Assembly (NCBI GenBank): GCA_039977295.1
Contig: JBDWDN010000012.1
Span: forward strand, 372,001 to 436,000
Length of the DNA stretch: 64,000 nucleotides
Direction: 5' to 3'
Source: Hellea sp039977295
GTDB lineage: Bacteria > Pseudomonadota > Alphaproteobacteria > Caulobacterales > Maricaulaceae
Within the stretch, counting starts at the first letter, position 1, and each line of letters starts with the position of its first letter. Positions 50,900 to 59,068 of the stretch are shown one piece after another. The notes beneath the pieces were generated by a model. It did no database searches. It had not been told where the DNA came from and worked only from the letters and a program-made list of their open reading frames with translations. A program made the position numbers and the translations under genes.

Positions 50900-51394
50900 A
50901 TGAGTGAAGATGGGCATATCGAAAACGACCATTACATTGTCGAACTAAACATCGACGTTGATAGCTTACCTGTAACTAATGTGGAGATGCAGCATGAACG
51001 CCGCGTCGCAATCTTTGATCTCCTAGAGGATAATGAGTTTCGTCCACTGGAAAGCGAGCGGGGGCCTTATCTTGTTAATTTGGCGCTCCGGGATGGCTCC
51101 CGCCTTGATTTTGATGTTAAACGTAGCACTGGCCTGGAGATTGGTACCTATACGCTGTCAATGACCCCATTTCGCCGGATTGTGAAAGATTACTTCCTCA
51201 TATGCGAGAGTTATCATAATGCTATCCGCACGGCGACATCGGCGCAGATCGAAGCCATCGATATGGGACGGCGCGGCCTTCACAATGAGGGATCACGGCT
51301 GCTGACGGATAGTCTGCGTAATTCCATAGAGGTTGAATTTAACACCTCTCGGCGTTTATTTACGCTGATTTGCTCCCTGCATAGGCGTCCATAA
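50900..51394 (+). CDS. UPF0262 family protein
   Basis: A 164-residue protein with the UPF0262 traits: an I-E-N-D-H-Y-I-V-E-L-N-I-D near 6, E-R-R-V-A-I-F-D-L-L near 32, R-D-Y-F-x-I-C-E-S-Y-x-x-A-I-R-near 96 and a C-terminal L-R-N-S-I-E-V-E-F-N. The function is unknown and the family is confined to alphaproteobacteria. Its TAA overlaps the ATG of the phosphatase gene by one base. Confidence 0.92.
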   Translation: MSEDGHIENDHYIVELNIDVDSLPVTNVEMQHERRVAIFDLLEDNEFRPLESERGPYLVNLALRDGSRLDFDVKRSTGLEIGTYTLSMTPFRRIVKDYFLICESYHNAIRTATSAQIEAIDMGRRGLHNEGSRLLTDSLRNSIEVEFNTSRRLFTLICSLHRRP

Positions 51395-51822
51395 TGAAAT
51401 CAGAAGCTGCGCCTAACTCCATCCTATTCGTGTGTTATCTTAACTCCATTCGCTCCCCGATGGCGGAGGGGCTTATGCGTAAATTTTATCCACACACAGA
51501 GGCGCAAAGCTGCGGTATTGCTGCGGGTGACCTTGATGATCTGATGGTCGCTGTCATGCGCGAAAAAGGCGTGGATATGAGCGAGCATGACGCCCAAACC
51601 TTAGGGGATGTTGCAGAGCAAAAAATCGACCTTGTTATTGCCTTTACAGAGCCCGCGAGCGAGGCGGCGAAAGCCGCTTTTGACGACACGGACACGCCTA
51701 TTGAACTTTGGCCAATACCTGACCCGACTCAAGGCTCGCTTGATGTTCGCGCGATTATGAATAATTACCGCGCTATTCGTGATAATATCGAAACGCGCTT
51801 GAAACGACGATTTGTCGAATAA
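51394..51822 (+). CDS. Low-molecular-weight phosphatase family protein
   Basis: A 142-residue protein with the P-loop C-Y-L-N-S-I-R-S-P-M-A-E near residue 13 (C-x5-R-S) and the C-terminal I-P-D-P-T near 108 carrying the general-acid Asp, so it has the active-site parts of LMW protein tyrosine phosphatase/arsenate reductase. It is a fixed member of the UPF0262 - LMW-PTP - infA block in alphaproteobacteria. Overlap with UPF0262 suggests co-translation. Substrate unknown. Confidence 0.88.
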   Translation: MKSEAAPNSILFVCYLNSIRSPMAEGLMRKFYPHTEAQSCGIAAGDLDDLMVAVMREKGVDMSEHDAQTLGDVAEQKIDLVIAFTEPASEAAKAAFDDTDTPIELWPIPDPTQGSLDVRAIMNNYRAIRDNIETRLKRRFVE

Positions 51823-51840
51823 ACCCTGTTTTTTTGTAAT
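51812..51840 (+). promoter_or_regulatory. Probable infA promoter
   Basis: TTGTCG (51812-51817) and TGTAAT (51835-51840) have the ideal 17-bp spacing. The CCCTATATAGGG palindrome (51845-51856) lies at the expected transcription start. Confidence 0.45.
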
Positions 51841-51907
51841 TAATCCCTATATAGGGCGCAGAAATGGCTCAGGCGCCCTGAGTCGATAGCTTATACAAGG
51901 ACTAGAT

Positions 51908-52126
51908 TTGGCTAAAGAAGAACTATTGGAGTTTGAAGGCGAAGTTATTGAACTTCTTCCGAACGCGACATTCCGTGTAAAATTGATCAATGATCATGAA
52001 ATCATCGCTCACACCGCTGGGCGTATGCGTAAGAACCGTATTCGGGTCCTTGCGGGCGATAAGGTAACTGTTGAAATGACACCCTACGACCTCTCCAAAG
52101 GCCGTATTACCTACCGCTTCAAATAA
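51908..52126 (+). CDS. infA: Translation initiation factor IF-1
   Basis: A 72-residue S1/OB-fold protein matching IF-1 over its full length: A-K-E-E-L-L-E-F-E-G, N-A-T-F-R-V-K-L, H-T-A-G-R-M-R-K-N-R-I-R-V and G-R-I-T-Y-R. It binds the ribosomal A site during initiation. The start codon is TTG: no ATG is available in frame and the protein must start at this position to match the family. AAGGAC lies 6 bp before it. Confidence 0.97.
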   Translation: MAKEELLEFEGEVIELLPNATFRVKLINDHEIIAHTAGRMRKNRIRVLAGDKVTVEMTPYDLSKGRITYRFK

Positions 52127-52139
52127 TCGCCGCGCGCTT

Positions 52140-52721
52140 ATGAGCGGCTCTCCTAAATTGATTTTAGCCAGTCAGTCGCCTCGGCGTCTGTCGCTGCTCG
52201 CGCAAATCGGCATCACGCCCGATGCTGTCAGCCCTGCCGATATTAACGAAGATCCTATCGCTGGAGAAATCCCGCGCGGACATGCTCTGCGTTTAGCGCA
52301 AGAAAAAGCAGCCAAAGTTGCAGGTAATAACCCCGATATGATTATTCTCGCCGCTGATACGGTTGTTGGCGTAGGGCGGCGCATTCTGCCGAAGGCTGAA
52401 AGCCTTGAACAGGCGAAATACTGTTTAAATTTACTCTCAGGCCGTGGTCACCGCGTCTTTACAGGCGTGGCCGTTATCAAAGCGAACGGTGATATGCTCT
52501 CCCGCGTGGTCGAAACGCGGCTAACCATGAAGCGCCTTTCGCCCCCAGAATTGCAAAGCTATCTCGATAGCGGCGAATGGGACGGCAAAGCTGGCGGCTA
52601 CGGTATTCAGGGAATTGCTGAGGGGTATATTTCCAAACTCATTGGGTCTTATTCCAATGTCGTGGGGTTGCCTCTTTTTGAAACGCGCAACCTATTGCAG
52701 GGCGCAGGCCTTAAGGTCTAA
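52140..52721 (+). CDS. maf: Maf family nucleotide pyrophosphatase
   Basis: A 193-residue Maf/YceF-type protein: L-I-L-A-S-Q-S-P-R-R near residue 7, A-A-D-T-V-V near 70 (catalytic Asp), G-K-A-G-G-Y-G-I-Q-G near 150 and V-V-G-L-P-L near 180. It hydrolyses non-canonical or canonical nucleotides to monophosphates. The gene lies 13 bp after infA and 10 bp before the RNase gene, as usual in this order of alphaproteobacteria. Confidence 0.94.
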   Translation: MSGSPKLILASQSPRRLSLLAQIGITPDAVSPADINEDPIAGEIPRGHALRLAQEKAAKVAGNNPDMIILAADTVVGVGRRILPKAESLEQAKYCLNLLSGRGHRVFTGVAVIKANGDMLSRVVETRLTMKRLSPPELQSYLDSGEWDGKAGGYGIQGIAEGYISKLIGSYSNVVGLPLFETRNLLQGAGLKV

Positions 52722-52731
52722 TGGTGGTTAA

Positions 52732-53748
52732 ATGAAACGTAGGTGCGTCATAGAAAATGCAATCGGCGAAACCCGCGCCGCCGTGTATGAAGGCCGAAAG
52801 CTTGTAGAGCTTCATGTGCGCCGTGAAACTGACGCCCATAAGCCCCGCCAAGGCGATGTATTTGCGGGCCGCGTGGCGAAAATTGACCAAAGCATGGGCG
52901 GGGCCTTTATTGATATCGGCACGCCGCATCACGGCCTCTTCAAATTTACCAACTCACCCAACGCCCCGCGCTTTACCGAGGGCCAAATGGCCGGGTTCGA
53001 AGTCTCCAAAGCCACTGAGATCGGCAAAGGTCCGGTGCTGAAATATAAGCAGCAGACCCAGGCGACTAAGGCCGGTAAGCTCTCTGGTGATAACCTGAAA
53101 ACCACCCTTGCAAAACGCTATGAGGGCATCGTCTTTACTGAGGCGGATGTCTCGGTCATTGATGATGCGACGGAAACAGAACTGGCCATTAAAGGCGGCG
53201 GCAGCATTTGTATTGAACGCACCCGCGCGCTGGTCGCGATTGATGTTGATAAAGGCACAGCGGTAAGCAGTTTTGACATTTGTATGGCGGCGCTCCCGAT
53301 GATCGCCAATGAGCTGCGTCTGCGCGGCCTTGGCGGCCTTGTGGTAATTGATTTACCAAACCTGCGTCAGCCAAGACAGCGCAATACAGTCTTCAAGGCG
53401 GCAGAGCGTGTCTTTGCCAATGACCCAAATAATGTGAAGCTAGCGCCGCTTTCGCGCTTTGGCTGTCTGGAACTTACGCGTTACAAGCCTGAATTATCAT
53501 TGGATGAGGTTCTAAACAATCGGGCCGGAAGCCCGACAACGGAAACACTAGCATTGCGCGCGCTTCGTCAGTTAGAGCGGGAAGGGCGGGCTAATCCCGG
53601 CGCCAAACTAACGATGACAGTGCGTCACCACGTCATGAACTGGCTCGAAGAAGGCCATATAGAGTGGAAAGCTCCGCTAACGGACCGCTTGGGCGCAAGG
53701 TTCGAAGTCGTCGCAGGCGGCACGCCAGGGATTGTTGCTGACCGATGA
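52732..53748 (+). CDS. RNase E/G-like ribonuclease, short form
   Basis: A 338-residue protein with a S1-like N-terminal region (G-D-V-F-A-G-R-V-A-K-I near 41, G-G-A-F-I-D-I-G) and the RNase E/G catalytic core: V-A-I-D-V-D-K-G near 164 and G-L-V-V-I-D-L near 205, giving both metal-binding Asp. It lacks the zinc-link cysteines and the large scaffold of RNase E, a normal state for this Maf-adjacent alphaproteobacterial paralogue. Its last 4 bases overlap yacG (ATGA). A role in RNA processing is likely; its targets are unknown. Confidence 0.88.
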   Translation: MKRRCVIENAIGETRAAVYEGRKLVELHVRRETDAHKPRQGDVFAGRVAKIDQSMGGAFIDIGTPHHGLFKFTNSPNAPRFTEGQMAGFEVSKATEIGKGPVLKYKQQTQATKAGKLSGDNLKTTLAKRYEGIVFTEADVSVIDDATETELAIKGGGSICIERTRALVAIDVDKGTAVSSFDICMAALPMIANELRLRGLGGLVVIDLPNLRQPRQRNTVFKAAERVFANDPNNVKLAPLSRFGCLELTRYKPELSLDEVLNNRAGSPTTETLALRALRQLEREGRANPGAKLTMTVRHHVMNWLEEGHIEWKAPLTDRLGARFEVVAGGTPGIVADR

Positions 53749-53945
53749 AAAATACCTGCCCAATCTGCAAGAAAAAGCCCCCAACCGAATCGGCAAAACC
53801 CTTCTGCTCGACACGCTGCGCCAATATTGATTTAGGGCGTTGGTTAAATGGTAATTACGCGATACCAGGCCAAGACGGTGAAGCGACGATTCCAGCCAAT
53901 GATGCAAACCCAGATGCGGATATTACGTTTGTGGATGGAGACTAA
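53745..53945 (+). CDS. yacG: DNA gyrase inhibitor YacG
   Basis: A 66-residue zinc protein with C-P-I-C near residue 5 and C-S-T-R-C near 22, then I-D-L-G-R-W-L-N-G-N-Y, the YacG family core. E. coli YacG binds GyrB and inhibits gyrase. The acidic C-terminal tail is common. The start overlaps the RNase gene by 4 bp, so it is translated from the same mRNA. Last gene of the murA-yacG block. Confidence 0.93.
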   Translation: MKNTCPICKKKPPTESAKPFCSTRCANIDLGRWLNGNYAIPGQDGEATIPANDANPDADITFVDGD

Positions 53946-53948
53946 GCG

Positions 53949-54437
53949 ATGAAAAGCTCTACGAAAGAATTGCGGACAGCATTTTGGAGAAGGCAAGCTA
54001 TTTGGGAGGCAATGGGTAAAGCTCAGTATCCGGATAAAAGACCTCTTCTGACGTTGGAGCAGTTCTTCTTGCATTCAGCCAATGAGGCAAATTTATGGTA
54101 TAACATATCCCCTTACCCTGAAGAAATTAATCAGTATGAATTCCATTGCTCGGTTCGGGCTCGCCCCGAAGTATGGGATGTATTGATATCAATTACTCAA
54201 ATTGATGAAGAACCAAATCATGATCCTGATAGTTTCTCAAAAAAGGGATGGTTTGAGTGGCCAAACTCCGACCATACTTTAATTATTACCAGTGCTGATG
54301 AAAATACTATCAGGTCATGGTTTCCATCTGGAGTCCAACCTGACGAAATTGACTTTACAGATCGGACTGGCTCTGACTGGAATGTGCCTAGTTTTATTCC
54401 TGGCGAGTATAAGCAGGCCTGGCTCTGGTATGATTAG
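53949..54437 (+). CDS. Hypothetical protein, unknown family
   Basis: A 162-residue soluble protein, with no signal peptide or TM. It begins M-K-S-S-T-K-E-L-R-T-A-F-W-R-R-Q and has many aromatic residues (W-F-E-W-P, W-N-V-P-S-F, A-W-L-W-Y-D at the end). I do not recognise the family; the size, acidity and Trp content are like small immunity or SMI1-type proteins, but that is only an impression. It starts 3 bp after yacG with GGAGAC upstream, so it is in the same transcript, though it is not a usual member of that block. Looks AT-richer than yacG, which may indicate insertion. Confidence 0.55.
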   Translation: MKSSTKELRTAFWRRQAIWEAMGKAQYPDKRPLLTLEQFFLHSANEANLWYNISPYPEEINQYEFHCSVRARPEVWDVLISITQIDEEPNHDPDSFSKKGWFEWPNSDHTLIITSADENTIRSWFPSGVQPDEIDFTDRTGSDWNVPSFIPGEYKQAWLWYD

Positions 54438-54523
54438 GCTATTGAAAGGCTGTCTTCTAGTCCGTCCTTATGGCCGCTATCCAAGATAGAACATTGTTTG
54501 TGAGATGAAGCTTGACCCGCCGC

Positions 54524-55939
54524 CTAACGAACTATACCCAAAATACCAATCGTAAAGCTAGGCTTATCCCCCGCGTCATTTGGATTAAAGACGCCGCTAG
54601 GCTTGAATCGAACATGGGTGACATCTGTGTCATTTGGAGCTGAGGGAACGTAGGTGAAATCGCTTCCATCAATTGAGAATTCGACGCTATCCGTCATATT
54701 GGTCGGGCCTGCATAATTATAACTTAGGCCTGAGGTGAAGGGGCCGTCGGTAAAGTCAAACGCTCCGGCTCCGCTGGTCACCAAGGCCACATCGCTTGGA
54801 AAGACATCTGTCAGGTGTAGCGTGTTTGAATCCACGGATATGCCAGGATTGATCACGTTTAAATCATAACGAACAATCGCGCCAGGAATGGCGTAAGGCG
54901 AGGGACTAGAACCATCAATCACAACAATTTTTGAAGCGTCTAAGGTGTTGGAGCAGCTTTCATGCGCGGCGACACTCACAGTAGCTGAAGGGTTGATACA
55001 TTGTGAAGCCCGAAGCGGGAAATTCGTTGTTGACAAATCTTGCCACGCCCCGCCCGGGGCCCTTGCTTGGAATCCTGTAGGTCCATCACAGCATCCTTCA
55101 AATCCAAGAGCCTCATAGCGGTGCCATCCGACAGGTAGTGTAATGTTGCCTTCCAGCGTCTCGGCCGTATTCGCGTAGTTATTGGCCCACCACAGATCAT
55201 CATTCCATTGTTCTTCCAATTGTTGACCGCGCACGTAAAGATGTCCGCCGCGCCCGAAATCACCCCCATATCGAAAACCCCAATTACCAGCAGTCGCTGA
55301 TGTCACGTTTAAAACGGCACTAACGCACCAGCCATAATTTCCATTTGTGCCGCCAAGGGCTTGATTATTCAGGCCAGAAATTGAGGTCCTCACCGAGTTG
55401 TCAACATCAATTGTCGCCGCTGTAAATGCCGCGAGCCCATCAGCAGGGCTTACAGGGTCTGCGGTGGATATACGGCTGCGAAGCCGAACGCCAATATTTG
55501 GGAAGACAATGGCAGCGTTACTGCCAGACCCCAGACCATTATCACCTAGATAGATGTAGATGGTTTCTGAGGCACTGGCGGGGATAGCGGGGAGCCGAAC
55601 ATATATACTGGCCGTTCTTGCGACATCATCCCATTCCGCTACCACGAAATCGACAGGTGTAAGGTCGTCACTCTCAAAGACACGGACGTCATTACCTGTC
55701 GCAGAGAAAACATATGCGGCAGGGAAGTCGGCATTTACTAAATCAATGCGGGTTTCTGTATTATGACCTGCAGCGGAGGCTGTGATGGCAACGGGTATGC
55801 GGTGCGGAAAACTACAGCTTTGCTCCGCCCACTCTGCATGGCTGATTGCTGGGAAAATTAAGACAAAGAGGCATGTCAAACAAATCCACAGATTCGCAAG
55901 ATGTTTACCCCCGCCAGAAATTGTCTGACCGCTCCACAT
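54524..55939 (-). CDS. Exported DUF2341/MshQ-like surface protein
   Basis: A 471-residue protein with an N-terminal signal segment (hydrophobic about 15-33, cleaved near S-H-A-E). Residues about 40-130 form a DUF2341-like domain (H-R-I-P-V-A-I-T-A-S, then V-R-V-F-E-S-D-D-L and A-S-I-Y-V-R-L-P-A-I-P). The middle is a beta-rich domain with C-C-D-G-P-T-G-F-Q-A-R-A, and the end has a DUF11-like repeat (I-V-R-Y-D-L-N-V-I-N-P-G). The combination resembles MshQ of MSHA-type pili, but no pilus genes are nearby. Possibly a secreted adhesin. Monocistronic. Confidence 0.6.
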   Translation of the reverse strand: MWSGQTISGGGKHLANLWICLTCLFVLIFPAISHAEWAEQSCSFPHRIPVAITASAAGHNTETRIDLVNADFPAAYVFSATGNDVRVFESDDLTPVDFVVAEWDDVARTASIYVRLPAIPASASETIYIYLGDNGLGSGSNAAIVFPNIGVRLRSRISTADPVSPADGLAAFTAATIDVDNSVRTSISGLNNQALGGTNGNYGWCVSAVLNVTSATAGNWGFRYGGDFGRGGHLYVRGQQLEEQWNDDLWWANNYANTAETLEGNITLPVGWHRYEALGFEGCCDGPTGFQARAPGGAWQDLSTTNFPLRASQCINPSATVSVAAHESCSNTLDASKIVVIDGSSPSPYAIPGAIVRYDLNVINPGISVDSNTLHLTDVFPSDVALVTSGAGAFDFTDGPFTSGLSYNYAGPTNMTDSVEFSIDGSDFTYVPSAPNDTDVTHVRFKPSGVFNPNDAGDKPSFTIGILGIVR

Positions 55940-56000
55940 GCGCGTGACTATTGGTATAATTTGATAAAAAAAGCTTAACTTTAGTGAGGAAGAAGGCCCA

Positions 56001-56024
56001 ACCTAGCTCCTAAAAGAGCTGGGT
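56001..56024 (-). terminator. Weak hairpin after the lipoprotein gene
   Basis: ACCTAGCTC (56001-56009) pairs with GAGCTGGGT (56016-56024), one G-T mismatch-like pair. It is about 75 bp after the lipoprotein stop, and no good T-run follows in the gene's direction. Confidence 0.3.
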
Positions 56025-56098
56025 CTTAAGCCCTTTTAGCACAAACCCTCTAGCGCTTTGGTTGGAACTTTTGGGATATCATGTTCCGTATTAAGTAA

Positions 56099-56542
56099 CT
56101 AACGCGGCTGAATTTCTATTTTTTCACAACATCGGTCAAGATAAGCTAACGCCGCTTCAGGAGTAGGTTTGTTCAAGCTTCCACCAATGTCCAAGTAATA
56201 TCTCTTGTCCTCTTCGATGTTCAGGGATTTCATGGCGCCTTTTTGACCTGACAACGGGTTGAAGCTCATAATGATTTCGTGTTCTCCGGGTTCAAGATAG
56301 AACTCCGTATATTGACTGATCATGAGCCTTACGACCTCTGTTCCATCTACTTTTACTCTAGAGGCTAACGCCAGAGGCGGTGAGCCAACACGCGAAATGA
56401 TGACATTAGGTTTCTCTGCCAGCATGGCTTGCTTGAGGTTTGAAATCTCTAAGGCCGTCATGGTAGGCGCGCTTGATGTCGTTGCGCACCCTGATATTGT
56501 GGCTGTGGAAATTAGAAGTGCTACTAGGACTTTATTTATCAT
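56099..56542 (-). CDS. Small putative lipoprotein
   Basis: A 147-residue protein with lipobox T-I-S-G-C (Cys19). Mature part: helical early stretch, then beta-rich L-E-P-G-E-H-E-I-I-M-S-F-N-P-L-S-G near 92, the P-G-x-H-x-I/L pattern seen in DUF2846-like and other small envelope lipoproteins, and two Cys near the end (R-C-C-E-K). Family not certain. Located 28 bp downstream of the GDPD-like gene on the same strand. Confidence 0.6.
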   Translation of the reverse strand: MINKVLVALLISTATISGCATTSSAPTMTALEISNLKQAMLAEKPNVIISRVGSPPLALASRVKVDGTEVVRLMISQYTEFYLEPGEHEIIMSFNPLSGQKGAMKSLNIEEDKRYYLDIGGSLNKPTPEAALAYLDRCCEKIEIQPR

Positions 56543-56570
56543 GCCGATTGCTTTCGTTCATATTTAATTT

Positions 56571-57374
56571 TTACATCTCATCAAAAACACGTTTATTATC
56601 AATGAAGTAGCTATCTATATTAAATCGCTCTTTATGCCTTTGAATGTGGTCCCACTCGACATAGCTAAAGGTGCTGACCTCTATTCCGTCTTTATGGTAA
56701 TCATCGACTAAGGCGCGGGAAACCATGGCTTGTGGGACGCAGACCGATGTCACGATGTCGCGCAGTTTTCCGCGTAATGGACCATCCACAAACCAACCTG
56801 AACGCTCTCCGTGAACCATTTTCCGGCGGGGGCGTTTTAAATGCCCCATCTTGGCCTCGAATACTTTGTGCACGCGGCGGGTTTTTGCGTTAGGGTTTTG
56901 GCACCAATGAGAGAGGCAGTAATCTGCTTCGGGCGCGAGCGCGTGCATGGCGTAAAGAGCTTCGGGAACCCATGAGACATATATCACGCGGGACGCCAAA
57001 CGGTTTAGCATGACAAGGGCATGAATTTCGGCTTCGAAACCTGCGTCCTTAATGTCGATTAGGAAGCGAGCTTCCTTATTAGCGTGTTGCCCCATTGCGG
57101 CAAAGAGGGTCTCTGCGCTTGGCATATGGGCGAAGACCCCGCCTAGCGCGGCGTAATCACTGGCCATGACCTCGCTAAGGCGGTGCGCCGTGCCTGTCTT
57201 ATCAAGCGCAAATTCATCGTGATAAATCATCGGCGTGCCGCATTTGGCGACGCGGATATCAAATTCTAGATTTAAGACGCCGAAATCGAGCGCCGCGTTG
57301 AGGCCGGCTATTGTGTTTTCATGCGGAGCAAAGCCGCGAAAACGGTGTGAGATGAGATTTTTCAAAGGTAGCAT
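56571..57374 (-). CDS. Glycerophosphodiester phosphodiesterase-like protein
   Basis: A 267-residue protein of the GDPD fold: S-H-R-F-R-G-F-A-P-H-E-N-T near 9, L-E-F-D-I-R near 35 and P-M-I-Y-H-D near 48 give the expected His, Glu, Asp and His; the usual H-R-G is H-R-F here. No signal peptide, so cytoplasmic. It would split a glycerol-linked or sugar phosphodiester. The C-terminal part is unusual, with a basic R-R-V-H-K...R-P-R-R-K-M stretch near 165-185. Upstream gene on the same strand ends 163 bp away. Confidence 0.75.
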   Translation of the reverse strand: MLPLKNLISHRFRGFAPHENTIAGLNAALDFGVLNLEFDIRVAKCGTPMIYHDEFALDKTGTAHRLSEVMASDYAALGGVFAHMPSAETLFAAMGQHANKEARFLIDIKDAGFEAEIHALVMLNRLASRVIYVSWVPEALYAMHALAPEADYCLSHWCQNPNAKTRRVHKVFEAKMGHLKRPRRKMVHGERSGWFVDGPLRGKLRDIVTSVCVPQAMVSRALVDDYHKDGIEVSTFSYVEWDHIQRHKERFNIDSYFIDNKRVFDEM

Positions 57375-57536
57375 GTTGCGGAGTTTAGCAGAGGCGGGGT
57401 GTGAGGCATAGTGGGGTTGGGCGGTTCATTTCAAAATATGATGTCTCAAAAGAACATCCTCAGAGTGAGGACGCCCTGTCCAAAACATGTTCGAAACTAT
57501 CTAAATTCCCGAAATTAATAGGCTTTGAGCTTAGAG

Positions 57537-58883
57537 TCATTTCTTCAAAGCGTCATAAACCATTGCTCTGGAAATTCCTCGGAAATCTACATTCGGACCA
57601 TTTTGAGGAAAACGCTGAATCATCCCAATAAAATAAAGATCGTTTTCCGGATCAACCCAGAACCAAGTCCCTGCAGCTCCGCCCCAAAAATAAATACCTT
57701 CCCCGGGGACAGGCGCATTAGAAAGGCGGTTGGTAACGACACCAAAATCCAAACCAAACCCGAGAGAATCTGCGGCCGTGCTATCGAGAGTTCCTGAAAG
57801 GCTCAGCTTTTGATGATCTTTCAATATGTTCGTGCGCATTAATTTAACGGTTTCAGCTTTCAGAATACGGACGCCGTCTAATGTGCCGCCATTGGCCAGC
57901 ATTTGGCAGAAGCGCGCATAATCATCCAGCGTTGAGGCCAGACCGCCGCCGCCTGATTCCATATTGATTGTCTCTTCTCTAAAGGCAAATTCAGGAAATT
58001 GCGCATAGGGCGCAGGGCCAAATTGATTACTGACGGGATGATAGCCAAAGACCTGTGATAGGCGGTCATAATCTTCATCAGGCACGAAGAACCCTGTGTC
58101 GTCCATAGCGAGAGGATCGAAAATCTCGCTTTTCAAATAGGCTCCAAATGTTTGACCCGAGAGACGCTCGACGATCGCGCCTTGGATATCTACCGCGGCC
58201 GAATAAACCCATTCCTCGCCTGGCTGATGCATCAATGGAACTTTGGCGATGGCGTCAATAAAAGACTCTAAATCCTTAGAGCGTAGAGTTTTTTCCTCCC
58301 GCATAGCCTTATTCGTAGGATCATCTCCAAATAAACCATAGCCGAAGCCCGCCGTATGGCTCATCAATTCTCTCATCGTCGGTTGCCGCTCAAGCGTTTC
58401 TAGAACGACAGTCCCAGACGCGTCATAGCTGCTCACAACTTTCAGAGTCTCAAATTCTGGAACAAATTTTGAGACAGGGTCATCCAAGGAAAACTTGCCC
58501 GCTTCATATAATTTCATAAGCGCGACGCCCGTAATCGGTTTGGTCATTGAATAGATACGGTAAATGGTATCATCTGTGATAGGTTCAAAACCGTTCACAT
58601 TTCGGATGCCTGCTTTTGTGTGGCTAATGACTTTCCCGTCTTTTACGAGCAGGGTTGCGATGCCAGCGGTTTCGCGATCGGTTACAAATTTCTGCATCCG
58701 CGCTTCAAGCGCCGCAATTTTAACAGGATCAAAATCGCCACTACTGGCAGCAGTTTTGTAATTAGGAAATGACGTGGCAATCGGCGCGGTGATACTGGAT
58801 TTCTCTACGCCCGCACAGGATGCCAACACAAATGCGCTGGCCGCGAGTATAAGCGAAGACTTAAAGTGAGATGATTTAAACAT
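57537..58883 (-). CDS. Serine hydrolase of the class C beta-lactamase/EstB fold, lipoprotein
   Basis: A 448-residue protein: lipobox V-L-A-S-C (about Cys23), S-M-T-K active-site tetrad near 110 in Y-S-M-T-K-P-I-T-G, Y-S-A in W-V-Y-S-A-A-V near 227, and G-G-A-A-G near 415 in place of the usual H-x-G/K-T-G. This pattern belongs to EstB-like esterases and penicillin-binding-like hydrolases rather than classic AmpC. I start at the ATG at 58883 behind AAGGGA; the TTG at 58898 lies five codons earlier. A degenerate copy of the ATATGCA operator lies 47 bp upstream. Confidence 0.85.
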   Translation of the reverse strand: MFKSSHFKSSLILAASAFVLASCAGVEKSSITAPIATSFPNYKTAASSGDFDPVKIAALEARMQKFVTDRETAGIATLLVKDGKVISHTKAGIRNVNGFEPITDDTIYRIYSMTKPITGVALMKLYEAGKFSLDDPVSKFVPEFETLKVVSSYDASGTVVLETLERQPTMRELMSHTAGFGYGLFGDDPTNKAMREEKTLRSKDLESFIDAIAKVPLMHQPGEEWVYSAAVDIQGAIVERLSGQTFGAYLKSEIFDPLAMDDTGFFVPDEDYDRLSQVFGYHPVSNQFGPAPYAQFPEFAFREETINMESGGGGLASTLDDYARFCQMLANGGTLDGVRILKAETVKLMRTNILKDHQKLSLSGTLDSTAADSLGFGLDFGVVTNRLSNAPVPGEGIYFWGGAAGTWFWVDPENDLYFIGMIQRFPQNGPNVDFRGISRAMVYDALKK

Positions 58884-58929
58884 AGCGTCCCTTTTCAAAA
58901 ACCGGCTTTATAAGGGTCACTGTTGACGG

Positions 58930-58949
58930 ATATGCAATGTGTTGCAACC
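58930..58949. promoter_or_regulatory. Degenerate ATATGCA-N6-TGCA operator (copy 3)
   Basis: The left arm ATATGCA is perfect; the right arm reads TGCAACC instead of TGCATAT, so the core TGCAA-N4-TTGCA of copy 2 is kept. It lies 47 bp upstream of the esterase start, in the same relative place as copies 1 and 2. Confidence 0.45.
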
Positions 58950-59068
58950 CTCTTCCTTAAAGTGACTAGGCTGGATCGAGCTTCTTCGGAGATTGTCGTT
59001 GATTATGAATTGCTTGAGTTGATGTTTCCTACAGCTTAGGTCAAATGCCGTTGGATTTATTCGCAAAG

